A stretch of DNA of 64,000 bases from Allacma fusca (taxonomy: Eukaryota > Arthropoda > Collembola > Symphypleona > Sminthuridae): NCBI GenBank assembly GCA_947179485.1, contig OX359246.1, forward strand, positions 56,151,632 to 56,215,631, in the 5' to 3' direction. Both the position numbers and the translations under genes were made by a program. The notes beneath the pieces were generated by a model. That model ran no database searches. It had not been told where the DNA came from and saw only the letters and a program-made list of their open reading frames with translations. This document shows, piece by piece, positions 13,323 to 25,088 of this stretch (its first letter is position 1; the number at the start of each line of letters is the position of its first letter).

Positions 13323-15304
13323 TCAGTCCACTGTTTCCTTTTCTGCAAAAAGCCCTGCCACATTTTCCCAGACGCCATCATTCGGGAGGGGTTGAATGTC
13401 CAAAACTTTGGCAAAAATTTGGTACACATCGACCATTCGGATTCCCGAGTGCATGTGTCCCCTTTTGAAAGCTAAATGTAAAGGGAGATTTGTGATCACA
13501 AAGCTATACAGCTAAAGCTCCCTCGAATATTACCAACTACAAAAAGTATTATGAGTATTCGTAAAGCCCAAAGATTAATATACCCGGGCCACGAGCGAAA
13601 AAAATCCCCCTTTGATCCGCTAATTCCGGAGTGTAGCCATGAACGCCTTCAAGAAACATTTTGCTTTTGCAATACTCCCGAAAAGGAACTTGCTTTTCAC
13701 GGGACTGGAGTCCTCGGATGCAAAAGCCTGGCTTCGCTTCAATATGCAAGTCAAGGACGAACTTCCCACTTTTAAAGTGAAGATCCTCAGGGATTTCTTC
13801 CTTTCTGTATACTTTGACCCCTTCTATTGACGCCAGCTTCTTGTAAACCTGTTTTGTACAGAGTCATTGAATTTTTAGTTTTTTAATATACTGAATACAC
13901 AGATATCTTGCTATCTGTGGGAGATTAGCTATATAGTATAATTATTTGTATTCTAGCTTCAGAGCTACATATATACATGTATCCCAAGCAAAAGGGTGAT
14001 ATTTGTAAGGTTTGGTTAGGTCTGATCTTATAAAAAATTTAATCTTTACAGCTTCCAATCTCCCAGGGGCTGGTGCAATGGAAACATAGGCACCCGAGTC
14101 CAAGCACATTTCCACATCTTCCTCATCTATGTGGTCTTCCAAGTTCACATACTTTGTACCGGATTCCCCACCCGTCCATGTCATCCCATGGTCGCTTAGA
14201 ACCACCACATTAACCTAAAAAAAGCATATGTTTCTCAAAAAGGAGTCAAGTCCATAGAAATTACTTTTATGTTAAATGCTTTTTACATTGTCAATACGAC
14301 TTTCGTCCAGTTTTTGGAGAAACCTCAGAATGATATCATCCACGTCCTTCACGGCTTCCTTTATTTCATTAGATTCAGGACCGTAAGCATGACCCACATT
14401 GTCGATGTGCTCCCCATACAGCTTCGAGTAAAACACAATTATTATTTTTTACAGCTTTTAATAGGCATATAAAGCATACAATATTGTATAGAGTATAATA
14501 TATGTAAAAACTAATAATAACACTGGAGTTGGAAGGAATAACGTACGTACCAGTACAAAATCAAATCCCTCTAGCAGTTTCTGCACTCCGATATCCGTCG
14601 TATCCTTGATCTCTCTAGCCCCAGGGGCATAAGCATATGCGGAGAATTCTTCTGGGACAATTCCTTCAACGGGGATGTCCGACCTGGACCAGAGCCTAGT
14701 GAATGTTCTTTTCCCGTTTTTAGTGGCAGTGGTCCAGATGGGTTCGGGAGAGTCTTCCCACCAGTGGGGGTGTCCCGTGGTGTCGTTCTCCATCAAATGA
14801 AATATTCCCTTGGAGGGATCCCTTTGGGTCAAATCCAACATGTAATTCCCGGTGATGCCATGTTTGTCGGCGTAAACACCTGTGCTGATGGTGGTCCAGT
14901 TGGGGTATGATAAGACTGGGTAGATGGGCTCCAAGTACTCTACCCGGACCCCTTCTGAGGATAGTTTCTCAAAACCCTTCAGATTTCGCTTGTCTCGGGT
15001 GTAGTAGTCCCAACGGAAGCTGAAGATTTAATATGTACGAGGCGTTATTTGTAGGAAGAGTCAAAATGTATCTGATCTCCTACCAACGATATTCTATTCA
15101 AGATTCCTAAGACCTTGACCTTAGTGTTTCATTCAAGGGACCACAGATAATAATTATGTATACAACTAAGTGGAAGGCTTTTATCCACCAACTTTTTATA
15201 CTCACAGTAGCAAACAAATGATTATAATAGCTTTTAATTAGCAGTTGTTTTCCTTCTTCTTACCCGTCCAGCAAAATTACAACCAGTTTATTCTCAGACC
15301 CCAT
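13323..15304 (-). CDS. ENPP6-like ectonucleotide pyrophosphatase/phosphodiesterase
   Basis: Exons complement(join(13323-13471, 13584-13848, 14050-14214, 14287-14421, 14551-15019, 15264-15304)) sum to exactly 408 codons. Alkaline-phosphatase-fold phosphodiesterase. All metal and catalytic positions are visible in order: Asp in VVILLDGFRWDY, the nucleophile Ser and Asn in PVLSYPNW, Asp and His in EHIDNVGHAYGP, Asp and His in VVLSDHGMT, and His in EGVHGYTPEL. YPNW...GNYMLD and WWEDSPEPIW are closest to ENPP6, the choline-specific glycerophosphodiesterase, so a choline-phosphodiester substrate is plausible. Oddly, the ATG lies only 8 codons before VVILLDG, an in-frame stop sits just upstream, and the C-terminus has no hydrophobic tail, so neither the signal peptide nor the GPI signal of ENPP6 is seen. 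An unrecognised first exon is possible. Confidence 0.9.
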
Positions 15305-17784
15305 TTATTTTTTCTGAAAGTTCACTTCCACCACGTACAAAATAAACTCAAATCAGATTTTCCAACAAACTTGTTTTCAAATCATACAACAAGCATATTA
15401 TTAGTGATAGTGGTAAATTGCTAATGCTGCTTCGAGCTTGAGTAATAATTTAATAGGGGTGAAAAAACCTGATAAATAATGAATCAATCGTCCTACAGTC
15501 TGACAGACTGTCAATGAGAAATGAAACTGATAACTGGGGTTTAAAACTTTACGTAATTATTATTCTAAGCCAACAATAATTTCCTTAAAACGGAATTGAA
15601 ACTTATATAAACTTTGATGTCGTTATTGTTATTGTTGCTTGCATCGTGAAGTTAGTGTCTCGTTTCGTTTTGTTAACATCGCATTGATCGGATATTATCG
15701 GATCGTGTAAATCGTAATCGTTGATGTACGACTATTTCAAACTTTGACAACGAAAAAAAAATATCAAAATTACAAATTAAAAAAGGAATGATTTAAACTC
15801 AAAAAGTAATAATAATTCATCACTGATTTCAAAATACTTGTACTGTTGTACTACAATCAAAATAATTCTATTATTTAATTCTCTATAGCAAAGAATCATT
15901 CATCAAAATTTCTTGTTGATCCCTTCCTCAGCCCTTAGAAATGGGATTTTATTTTCGTGCCCTGTTAATTGCAAGCTCTTGATTACTAAATGGCTACTCA
16001 AAAGTTTGCTTCCATATACATATGTATGTACTTATATACAGCAATAATTACTCCTGCACCAAACAGTCTTGATGATCTTGCAATGTCTGATCGGCAATGG
16101 GGTTTACAATTCTACGGTGGATTAGAATATGAATTGTTCAAGCTCTAGCAATCTAACCTTTCATTATTTAGATTACAAGATGGAGCTGGAAAGGGACATG
16201 AATTTAAATGCTACAAACGAGCTGTAAATAGCAAAGTTCGGCTGTATTACTTCTTCAGCCATGCCCAATAAAATTATGCAATTATGACAAACTTCTCTGA
16301 TCGTTTGGGTAAAAGCAATTTTCATATAGAGACTTCCAAGGAATTTTTCGTTCTGAACGGTTCCATGGTTGAAAAACGCTCATATTAACATACAATATTT
16401 TCCGATTATTTATTGGAAAAATGATTGATGGAGTGATGATGGGATTGATCGCTGGATCGCCATCGATTACGAGAGTTTGAGAAGGAACACTTTCTAGGAG
16501 AATAAAGACAGTTCTGAGAAAATCGGGGTTAGGCATCACAATGGAAGCACACTGAGGTTTAAAAATCTGAAAGATTCATTCAAGGTACTACTGGGAGGTG
16601 GGATCCTTAGATTGATGCTAATTCTCATACAATACAGCATAAATGATTAGTTAGTTCTAGATTTAACGTATAAATGGGATGTAACAAAACATTGTCTCCC
16701 TCTCCAGCTCATGTATGCATGAAAGGTATAGATTTTAATTCCTCCGTTTTGTAGATTTTTGAATGAAAATTCTTCGTTTGGAAAATTCCGTAACCTCAGT
16801 GCACGTGAATACGGTCACTTCATTTCACCTTAAGTAATTTTCTTCAAAATCCAACTTTTTTAAATTTGTCCAAAGTTTCAAAGCAATGATCAAAAATACA
16901 AACCAATAAACCCCAAGAAAATGGAAGTTCCTTGTAAGGTTTACTACCCGTACGTTTTTGTAACGAGGATATTTCTAAGACATAAAGCCTTAATACCAAA
17001 AGTATTTGTTCCGGGTTTTTTCCTGAATATAAGTAGGACATACCCTTGTAGCCCCTGATATGAGTCTATAATGTTAATTGAACCGTATTGCTAATTGTTA
17101 TGAATGAAAACTGAATACTAGACTAGAAATAATTACAAATAGGAGAGAATGTGATGTCATAATTTACGTAACGATAAGAACAAATGTAGCAGAGCATGAA
17201 AGAACGCAAGATTGAATTTGAGTCCTGAGCATATCCTGACATTACTAACAATAATGAGAGTTTAAAAGGATACAATTTTATGTGATTAGGAACATACGCA
17301 AAAGTGAATATGGGTAGATTATACACATGTACGTATAATTTAGCACTAATGCAGACAAAATTGACAAAAGTAAGATTACGAGGCTGGAAAAAAAGATGTA
17401 TGTATTTCCATTATACATGTATTTATGCTAATAGAAGTAACTATTTATCAAATTATTGATAAACTAAAACTCCAACCAGTAATTACACGTACGACAGATT
17501 GTATTAAATTTGATAAATCCTGGTTTAAGACTCCCAGGTTCTCAGGTATATACTAAAATTAAGATTTAGTAATTATAGTAAAAAGACAAGAAAGAATAAA
17601 TGGCTACAACTAGAAACAATGTGCAGACGTAACAGATACTACAACTCCACAGTATCCTTCTTGATAAGAGAACTTATAATAAGCTGGACCCAATAGAAAT
17701 AGGCTTTCTGAATACAAGCTATTAGATCAATTCAATTTGGTTCTCATCCATCTATAGTCAACGCCATTAGTTATGAATTATACG
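15305..17784. other. no gene recognised
   Basis: About 2.5 kb of AT-rich sequence upstream of the ENPP6-like gene. Scattered short open frames (for example 16282-16539 on -) show no family features, intron logic or repeat structure. Confidence 0.45.
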
Positions 17785-18554
17785 CAGAGATGTGTGAAAT
17801 ACCTCGTTTTTGTTTAAAAAATGCCAAATACTTAACATAAAATACTAAATACTAAATAAGATACCAGTAACTAGTTTTTCTAAAATACCTAAGTAAAATA
17901 CAAATCAAAAACTGCTTCAAAAATACTTAATTAGAAAATATTATCTGAAATACTTCAAAATCAGGAAATACATGAAATTATTGTTTTAGAAATCAAGTAC
18001 AGAATTTCAAAAATACAAGCTTTTTGAGCATTTCATCTGACAATCTAGATCTACGCAAACTAAAAATCAGTCCAGCAATGCTAAACAATCGTTCCACAGG
18101 AGCTGAAGATGGCAATGGGTATTAAAAAAGAGGAAAGACAGCTAATATTTCCAGTCCATATGACGTTTCTTAATCGATAAAAAACGTTCCTTTCTATACT
18201 ATATGTTTTAAGGGTCACAAATAGTTTTCAACAAGCACGACTTTGCCAATTTCGAAAGTTTGAGTACTTAAGTATTTTGGCCAGGTATCTTGTTTTAATT
18301 ACTTACATTACTATTAATAGGTGCTAATAAAATATCAAATATTTGCCAGCATCGTAATTTGTAAAATACTAAGATACAAAACACTACGACGACCACAGTA
18401 GGTTTAAAATACAAGATACGTATTTTGTACATTAGATAGTATTTTGTTCTTTAGATAGTATTTTGTTCTTTAGATAGCATTTTGTACTTTAGATAGTATT
18501 CTGTACTTTAGATAGTATTTTGTACTTCAGTATTTCAAGTACTACACATCTCTG
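17785..18554. mobile_element. hAT element, internally deleted, with transposase C-terminal remnant
   Basis: Terminal inverted repeats begin CAGAGATGTGT at both ends and the flanks are ATTATACG (17777-17784) and ATTATGCG (18555-18562), an 8-bp target duplication with one change. On the minus strand at about 18010-18115 the frame reads SSAPVERLFSIAGLI then SLRRSRLSDEMLKK, the conserved hAT C-terminal dimerisation motif (sERvFS...RnrLs). Both arms are made of degenerate copies of a word like AAATACTTAA / TTTAGATAGTATTTTG. The rest of the transposase is deleted. Confidence 0.9.
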
Positions 18555-18902
18555 ATTATGCGAAAGTTAACTCTCAATTAATGCCGGCTATCTTCAGTAC
18601 TAATTGCTTCAGCTGTATGATATGTACCTTAGTATCAGTATTGTGTATGCAATTTTGAAGGCAATATATAAATGTATGGACATAATGGCTAGACGCAACA
18701 CTCGAAGATTTGCAGAGTCATAATAGGATCTGACGGTACAGCAAAACAAAAGATAATCCATTACAATTGAATGCAGTATAAAAGAAGTAATCCGTCGGAA
18801 CTCAAATAGCAAAACCTGAAAAATTTAAAAGTAAAATAATTACAATAATTATAGTAAATAAAAATACTAGTAAATAAAAATAATAAATATAATTATTACT
18901 AA

Positions 18903-20500
18903 CAAGGTAAGATTTTGGGTTGGTACAAGCCGATTCAAACAAAGCATAGCACATGTTTTAGTACTCACCTAGTATGTTTCAAAACTCATGTAACTCGAGT
19001 GCATTTTGCCCCGTTCTCCTAGGACTATTGAGTGTTGCCCTATGAGGTATATAAGTACTTCCCCTTCAAATACATTAGCCCTCCACTTCCCCTTCAACTA
19101 CATTAGCCCTCCACTTCCCCTTCAAATACATAAACCTCGACTTTCCAAGTGGAGGGGTTATGTATTTAAAGGGGAAGTGGAGGGGTTATGTATTTAAAGG
19201 GGAAGTGGAGGGGTTATGTATTTAAAGAGGAAGTGGAAGGGAAGTGGAGGGGTTATGTATTTGAAGGGGAAGTGGAGGGGTTATGTATTTAAAGGGGAAG
19301 TGGAGGGGTTATGTATTTGAAGGGGAAGTGGAGGGGTTATGTATTTGAAGAGGAAGTGGAAGGGAAGTGGAGGGGTTATGTATTTGAAGGGGAAGTGGAG
19401 GGGTTATGTATTTGAAGAGGAAGTGGAAGGGAAGTGGAGGGGTTATGTATTTGAAGGGGAAGTGGAGGGGTTATGTATTTGAAGGGGAAGTGGAGGGGTT
19501 ATGTATTTGAAGGGGAAGTGGAGGGGTTATGTATTTGAAGAGGAAGGGAAGTGGAGTGGTTATGTATTTGAAGAGGAAGGGAAGTGGAGGGGTTATGTAT
19601 TTGAAGAGGAAGTGGAAGGGAAGTGGAGGGCATATGTATTTGAAGGGGAAGTGGAGGGGTTATGTATTTGAAGGGGAAGTGGAGGGGTTATGTATTTGAA
19701 GGGGAATTGGAGGGGTTATGCATTTGAAGAGGAAGTGGAGGAGTTATGTATTTGAAGGGGAAGTTAAGGGGAAGTGGAGGGGAAGTGCAGAGAAGTTGGG
19801 ATGGAAGTGAAGGGGAAGTGGAGGGTAGTTGAGTGTAGCGGACGGTAGTGGAGGCTAGTGGAGGGAAGTTGAGGGAAGTGGTTTCGAAGTGGACTGGAAG
19901 TGGAGGGGAATTGTGGGGTAGTGGAGGTGAACTCCACTCCACTTACATGATATACTGCAAAGGGGAATTATGGCCGGGTTTCACTTTAGAGTATGTAGCG
20001 GGAGCGCTATAGCCGGTTTTCATTTGAGGCATTTTAAATTATAGCCGGTTAGGAATTTTAGCCGACGATATGTCAATAATCAGTACTCACAATAGTCCAG
20101 TTTATGCGTATGTACAAATGGTTAAATATGGAGTGAATATATCGTATCGACAACATAAATACAGATGCGCCATGATGCAGGGATTACTTTTTGGGGAATT
20201 TTGTTGAAGGATATATAAATGTGTACGCAAAAACTTGAATTTCATTGAAATAGCGAAAATCAAAATTTCATCGACTTTCAAAAACTCAAAATCCTTATGG
20301 GATTTAACATTAACTTTTTTTGAAAAGACAGGTCACCACCTGTGGTATCGTTTTAAATTTTGAAACTTTGGTGACGTGTCCTAGGAGAACGGGGCAAAAT
20401 GCACTCGAGTTACATGAGTTTTGAAACATACTAGGTGAGTACTAAAACATGTGCTATGCTTTGTTTGAATCGGCTTGTACCATCCCAAAATCTTACCTTG
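18903..20500. mobile_element. inverted-repeat DNA element with minisatellite core
   Basis: Inverted repeats of 123 bp (18903-19025 and 20378-20500) match almost perfectly, starting CAAGGTAAGATTTTGGG, and are flanked by TAA on both sides (18900-18902, 20501-20503). No transposase is present. A TAA duplication fits PIF/Harbinger (TWA targets), but the terminal bases are not diagnostic. The centre is a minisatellite (own entry). A second element with the same CAAG start and TAA duplication lies at 63184-63715. Confidence 0.85.
19055..19770. repeat. 28-bp minisatellite with an internal strand switch
   Basis: About 25 units based on GGGGTTATGTATTTGAAGGG plus GAAGTGGA, many with an extra GAGGAAGTGGAAGGGAAGTGG insertion. 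The first three units (19055-19138) are on the opposite strand (CTTCCCCTTCAAATACAT...) and the rest (19140-19770) on the + strand. It lies inside the inverted-repeat element. Degenerate purine-rich AAGTGGAGGG words continue to about 19940. The long proline-rich reading frames across it are artefacts. Confidence 0.9.
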
Positions 20501-20862
20501 TAAGTAAAAGATAAAATCGCATGCCTACACTAATTAAAATTCTGGCAGCTCAAGGGCACGTACTTTGACGAGAACATGCACACACGCTATTAATCTTTAA
20601 TATCTTCTTACAATCAGTCAGATAAACGTAAGGCATAACCGTGAGAAAGTCGAAGGTGCACTGATTGTATTGGAATAGTTTTTTTAAACTAAATCTTGTG
20701 TAAAGCTGCGTTACTAAAATGTTACATAAACAATCAGATTTTACGTGCAAACGTGTAAGTTACTTTTAAACACCAGTACCCTTATTTACATAGTTCCTTG
20801 TGCAATAACGAAGGTGTAGGAAATATTTTAACAGGATTTACTGGACAGTTCGAAATTTTACC

Positions 20863-23001
20863 ATGAAGTTTATTACGGACGTGGCCCCAAATTTTATAAT
20901 TACGTCCAATATTTTTCTCCTTGCAGTTACAAACATTCACGCTGCAAATATTTTGTTCTATATCGGGGGAATCTCTACCCACAGTCATCGTGCAGGGCTG
21001 GAACCCCTGGCTAATAAGTTGGCCCAAAATGGTCACAACATCACATTTTTTAGCCCACTTAAACCCATTGAAAGTCATCCGAACGTAACAAACTTCTGCC
21101 CGCCGGGATTAAAAGCATTTAATGACAAATTCCAACACTCTTTCGGGGTAATTGGAATGCAATCAAGACTCAAATCAAAATATGCGGCGGATTTAGTCTC
21201 AGACTACGGAACGTTCATGTTTGACATGGGATATTCAATTTGTGAAGTTATTTTTAAAAGCAAGGAGTTCCAGAAATGGGTGAAAGAATCTTCTTTTGAC
21301 TTGGTTGTACTAGACAGATCCAGCATTCCCGATTGCATCTACGGCTTGGCGCATAAATTCGGAGCCAAAACAATTAGCTACACTCCTATAAGCTTCATAC
21401 TTCCCTGGGATTCACTCACTTTCGGGATTCCCACGGAATCTTGGTGGCTGCCGACGGCCGGTATATTTTATGACTCCGATGAAATGACCCTCACTGATAG
21501 GTTTTGGAATATTTACTCCGGAATTAGATGGTTTTATAATTATGACCAGTATTTACTTCCAAGGTTGGACAAAATAACTAAGGAATTATTGGAGATGCCG
21601 AGCATGCCGAATTTAAGGGAAATAATCCACAAAGAAAGTTTGATGCTAATTAATATTCATCATTCCGACCAATTTGTGAAATCACTCCCGCCATTTGCAA
21701 TACCAGTTGGAGGGATGCATCTGAAAGAGTCCACGCAAAGTCTTCCGAAAGTATTTACAATTTAACATGCACATATATGTAATTTATAATAATCTAGAAT
21801 TTTTGATTCCAGATACTTTATCAGACTTTTATCGTTACAATTCCACAGGAAATTGAAGACTTTATTCAAAAAGGAGCAGAAGGCTTTGTATACATAAGTT
21901 TTGGGAGTGTGGTTCAAATCTCAACAGTGCCAGCTGATTTTATTGAAATATTTATGAAGGCGATTCGGTCCTTGAGTCAATTTCATTTCCTTTGGAAATG
22001 GGAAGGGAAGAAACCGGATAACATTCCTGGAAATGCTCTACTCCTGCCTTGGTTTCCACAGCAAGATGTTTTGGGTAAAACTTGTTTAGTAGAACAGCAA
22101 TTAAACTGCCAAAATCTTTCTACCTGTTGAGATATGTCTGGACCCAAACATGAATCTCGCAGTTCGACTACAATTATGCGTAGATAATTGCAGCTGCAAG
22201 CGATCGACAAACATGTATAATTATATATGTACATAAATAAATCTACATATGTAACAATGAAGCCAAGGATTTTTTGCTTAAGATAGATATTTATGTAATT
22301 ATACAAGTATGTTTTTAACCGTTTTTTGTATTTATTTTAATATTAATTCTCAGCTCATCCAAAGATCCGATCCTTTATCACGCAAGGTGGACAATGCAGC
22401 ATGCAGCAAGCAATTTTTAATGCCGTGCCAATAATTGTTTTGCCAGTAAATGGAGACCAGGATATGAATGCTAAAAGAGTTGGAACGGTTGGAAATGGAA
22501 TTGCTTTGGAAATATTTGGGCTAAATTCCCATCAGATAACTCATGCAATCAATGAAATAGTCGGAAATAAGACGTAACAAGGATCTTATAATATAATCTA
22601 ACACATTTTTGTAGATTAATGTGTCTATTTGAAATTGTAACTGAAGTACAGGAATTATTACAATGTTTCTAATTATTGTTGAAATATATGATTGGGAATT
22701 ATTTTAAAGGTATAAAGTCATCGCAAACAAATTGAAGGAAGTTTCAAGGGACCGCCCAATGAAACCAGTGGAGACTGCCGTATGGTGGACTGAATTCGTC
22801 CTTCGACATGGGGATACTTGGTTTATGAAACCTCCTGTAAAGCCTTGGTGGATTATGCTGTCCTTTGATGTTATTGGGTTATATTGTTTGGTTCTCAGTG
22901 GTGCTCTTCTTTTAAGCATAATTTCAATTTTCTTAGTTTTGAAAGTATTACTATTGGCAAGAGGATCGTTCCAGAAAAAATCTAAAATTAAAGGTCAATA
23001 A
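20863..23001 (+). CDS. UDP-glycosyltransferase (UGT family)
   Basis: Exons join(20863-21750, 21849-22074, 22354-22573, 22710-23001) sum to 542 codons, 541 residues, the usual UGT size. The protein starts with a signal peptide (FLLAVTNIHA), followed by the N-terminal acceptor domain with the catalytic-His region STHSHRAGLEPL and FDLVVLD. The sugar-donor domain begins FVYISFGSVV, then LLLPWFPQQDVLG, HPKIRSFITQGGQCSMQQAI, and the family D/E-Q close NGDQDMNAKRV. The C-terminal exon has the RPMKPVETAVWWTEFVLRHG block, one membrane helix and a lysine-rich tail (KKSKIK), which places it in the ER membrane with the active site in the lumen. It transfers a sugar from UDP-sugar to small lipophilic acceptors; substrate unknown. 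AATAAA overlaps the stop codon. Confidence 0.95.
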
Positions 23002-23711
23002 AATAGCCACCGTACTTGCAAGAACACCTTCACAGTTCATTTTACACGTCTACGGCTTTACTATATTCCGATTACGTCCAGAATTCTCACCGTAGAGGCT
23101 TATCAAATAGCGTCCTGGAAAGCCCAAACAAGTTCCTACAACACTGCGTGAATGTAATTTTTGACAAGAATTTTGTGTGCGAATCAAAACATGAAGAAAC
23201 TGACATTCCGGAAAAAACCGACTTTTTTTCAACATTTTTGAACCCGTGTGACCGGAAATGTCGACCCAGGTGAATGAAGTAAATTTTAGAAAATTTGGAA
23301 AAGTATTGGCTAATAACATGAAGAATAAAATATATCATGAGCTATTCTGTCATGTGGACTAGAGGGGATATTAAATGATTATATGGTCACCCTGTAGATA
23401 CACAAATACATGTTGCCAGTTTGACGGTAAGAAAATGCTTGTAAATCCAGCAAGTTCCCATCAGTATGCATCCATAAATAATTGTAACTTGTACAACAAT
23501 ATAATCTCAATTTAATGATGTAAGTATTGGTATTTTATTTGTCTTTATTTGTGGCTTGTCAGTGTGATCAGTTATTGTACCTGGTTACATTAGAGAATGA
23601 CTATCTCATATTTATGGGCAATGCAGTATACAAAGGGTACTTGATACGATAGAAGTCATCTAATATTAATTATCAGTCTGCATATGTTTCTCATATATAA
23701 TTTGGCAATAT

Positions 23712-24763
23712 TTAATAATTATTACTATCATATATTTGTGGGTAGTACCTGCAGAAATCCTCAGCCATGGGCATGGAATTTTGCATGAAAGAATAAAATC
23801 TTGGAGGATGAGCCACACCAAAAGGCATGACTTCCCGTTCGTTGATCTCTTCTCTGAAAACATACACGACCCACATAAAGAACACCTCAATTGCGGCATG
23901 AACGAAAATTTCTGCAAGAACTGGACCGAATTCTACATCATTACTTGCTTCTTGGAACTCGGAAATTGCATCTATTACAAGTACGGCAGTGGCGACAGCA
24001 TTAAAGATGACCCAACCCAGCAGAAGAGTAGCACTCTCCTATAATAAGCACACATTTTTTAAATGAATCCTTTATCTATATCCGTTCATATCCTTTATAC
24101 TTTATATACAAAAATATTAATCCTTAAATTAATCCTAAATTAAACATGGCTCGAACTATTTAAAGTCAGCATAATTATTTCCAAGAAACAAAATCAATAT
24201 AAAATAAATCCATTAAAAATTTTACAATTGAAACCATTTTGAAATAGTTGTTTTTAATTATATGCAATTATTATTGCTTACTTTGGAAGCTCCAAAGAGC
24301 AATACGAGCCCCATTCCAGCAACGGCAAAATTTACAGCAATCCGTATGCCTAAATGAGTAGTGGTGTCTTCATGCGTTGTGGTGGCTGTCAAAAAAAGAT
24401 ATACTATAGGGAAATTCCATTAGACTTCCATTCGACAGAACCCATCATTATATTTTTATAGAAAGGGAAAATTTTAAAGGATAAATAATTTACGTTTGTA
24501 AAAACTGATCCGTGCGTCATGTTGTGTGATGATTTTAGAGAAATACCATATAATTGAGCATATTCCCAAACCCTAGATCATGTCAGAGTCACATCATTAA
24601 TTTTATGAACGTACAATAATTTTTCCCATGCACATAATCAAGAAAAAATAATTTGAGACATGAAAAACAATAATCATTTAATTCTAACCAATTTGATCCA
24701 GCCGATAGCTATTGTCCAGTATTTAGTATCACAACAAATAATCATTCTTCTTTCTGGCAGCAT
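23712..24763 (-). CDS. four-helix membrane protein, DUF4728/pasiflora-like
   Basis: Exons complement(join(23712-24038, 24282-24385, 24494-24572, 24689-24763)) give 194 residues with all phases closing. Helices: about residues 13-35 (WTIAIGWIKLGLGICSIIWY), 63-80 (IRIAVNFAVAGMGLVLLF), 87-105 (ATLLLGWVIFNAVATAVLVI), 122-140 (LAEIFVHAAIEVFFMWVVYV), then a cytosolic tail ending IYDSNNY. The CC just before helix 1 and the spacing recall arthropod DUF4728 tetraspans such as the Drosophila pasiflora septate-junction proteins; I offer this by resemblance only. The start is either MLPERR or the next Met (24745); the open frame runs on upstream through a GA repeat, which is probably 5' UTR. Confidence 0.65.
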
Positions 24764-25026
24764 TTCAAGTGGGCCACTAAACTCTGCAGTAGGGGTTTGC
24801 CTCTGACTCTCATTCTCGGAAGACAGCATGCGGAACATGCTTCCAACTGCACAGTTCAGGGCAACGGAATTCATGCTAAATGTCTGGTCACAGATTGTCG
24901 ACGGAATAGATGGACATTGAATGAGCACAAAGTTCAAGGTCACCGTCCCAGGCTCCAGTAACTCCAGAACTCCCGAGTCGGAGATCCCGGACAAGTGGGA
25001 GAAGGTACAGAAGTGACTGTCCGCAT

Positions 25027-25070
<44 letters not shown>

Positions 25071-25088
25071 GGAGAGAGAGAGAGAGAA
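25027..25088. repeat. (AG)n microsatellite
   Basis: About 60 bp of AG with a few AAAG/GGAG interruptions, just upstream of the four-helix membrane protein gene. On the minus strand it reads as a long Ser-Leu run, which is not coding. Confidence 0.9.

Noticed and set aside
19006-19942. Proline-rich frames on both strands
   Set aside because: Pure translation of the 28-bp minisatellite.
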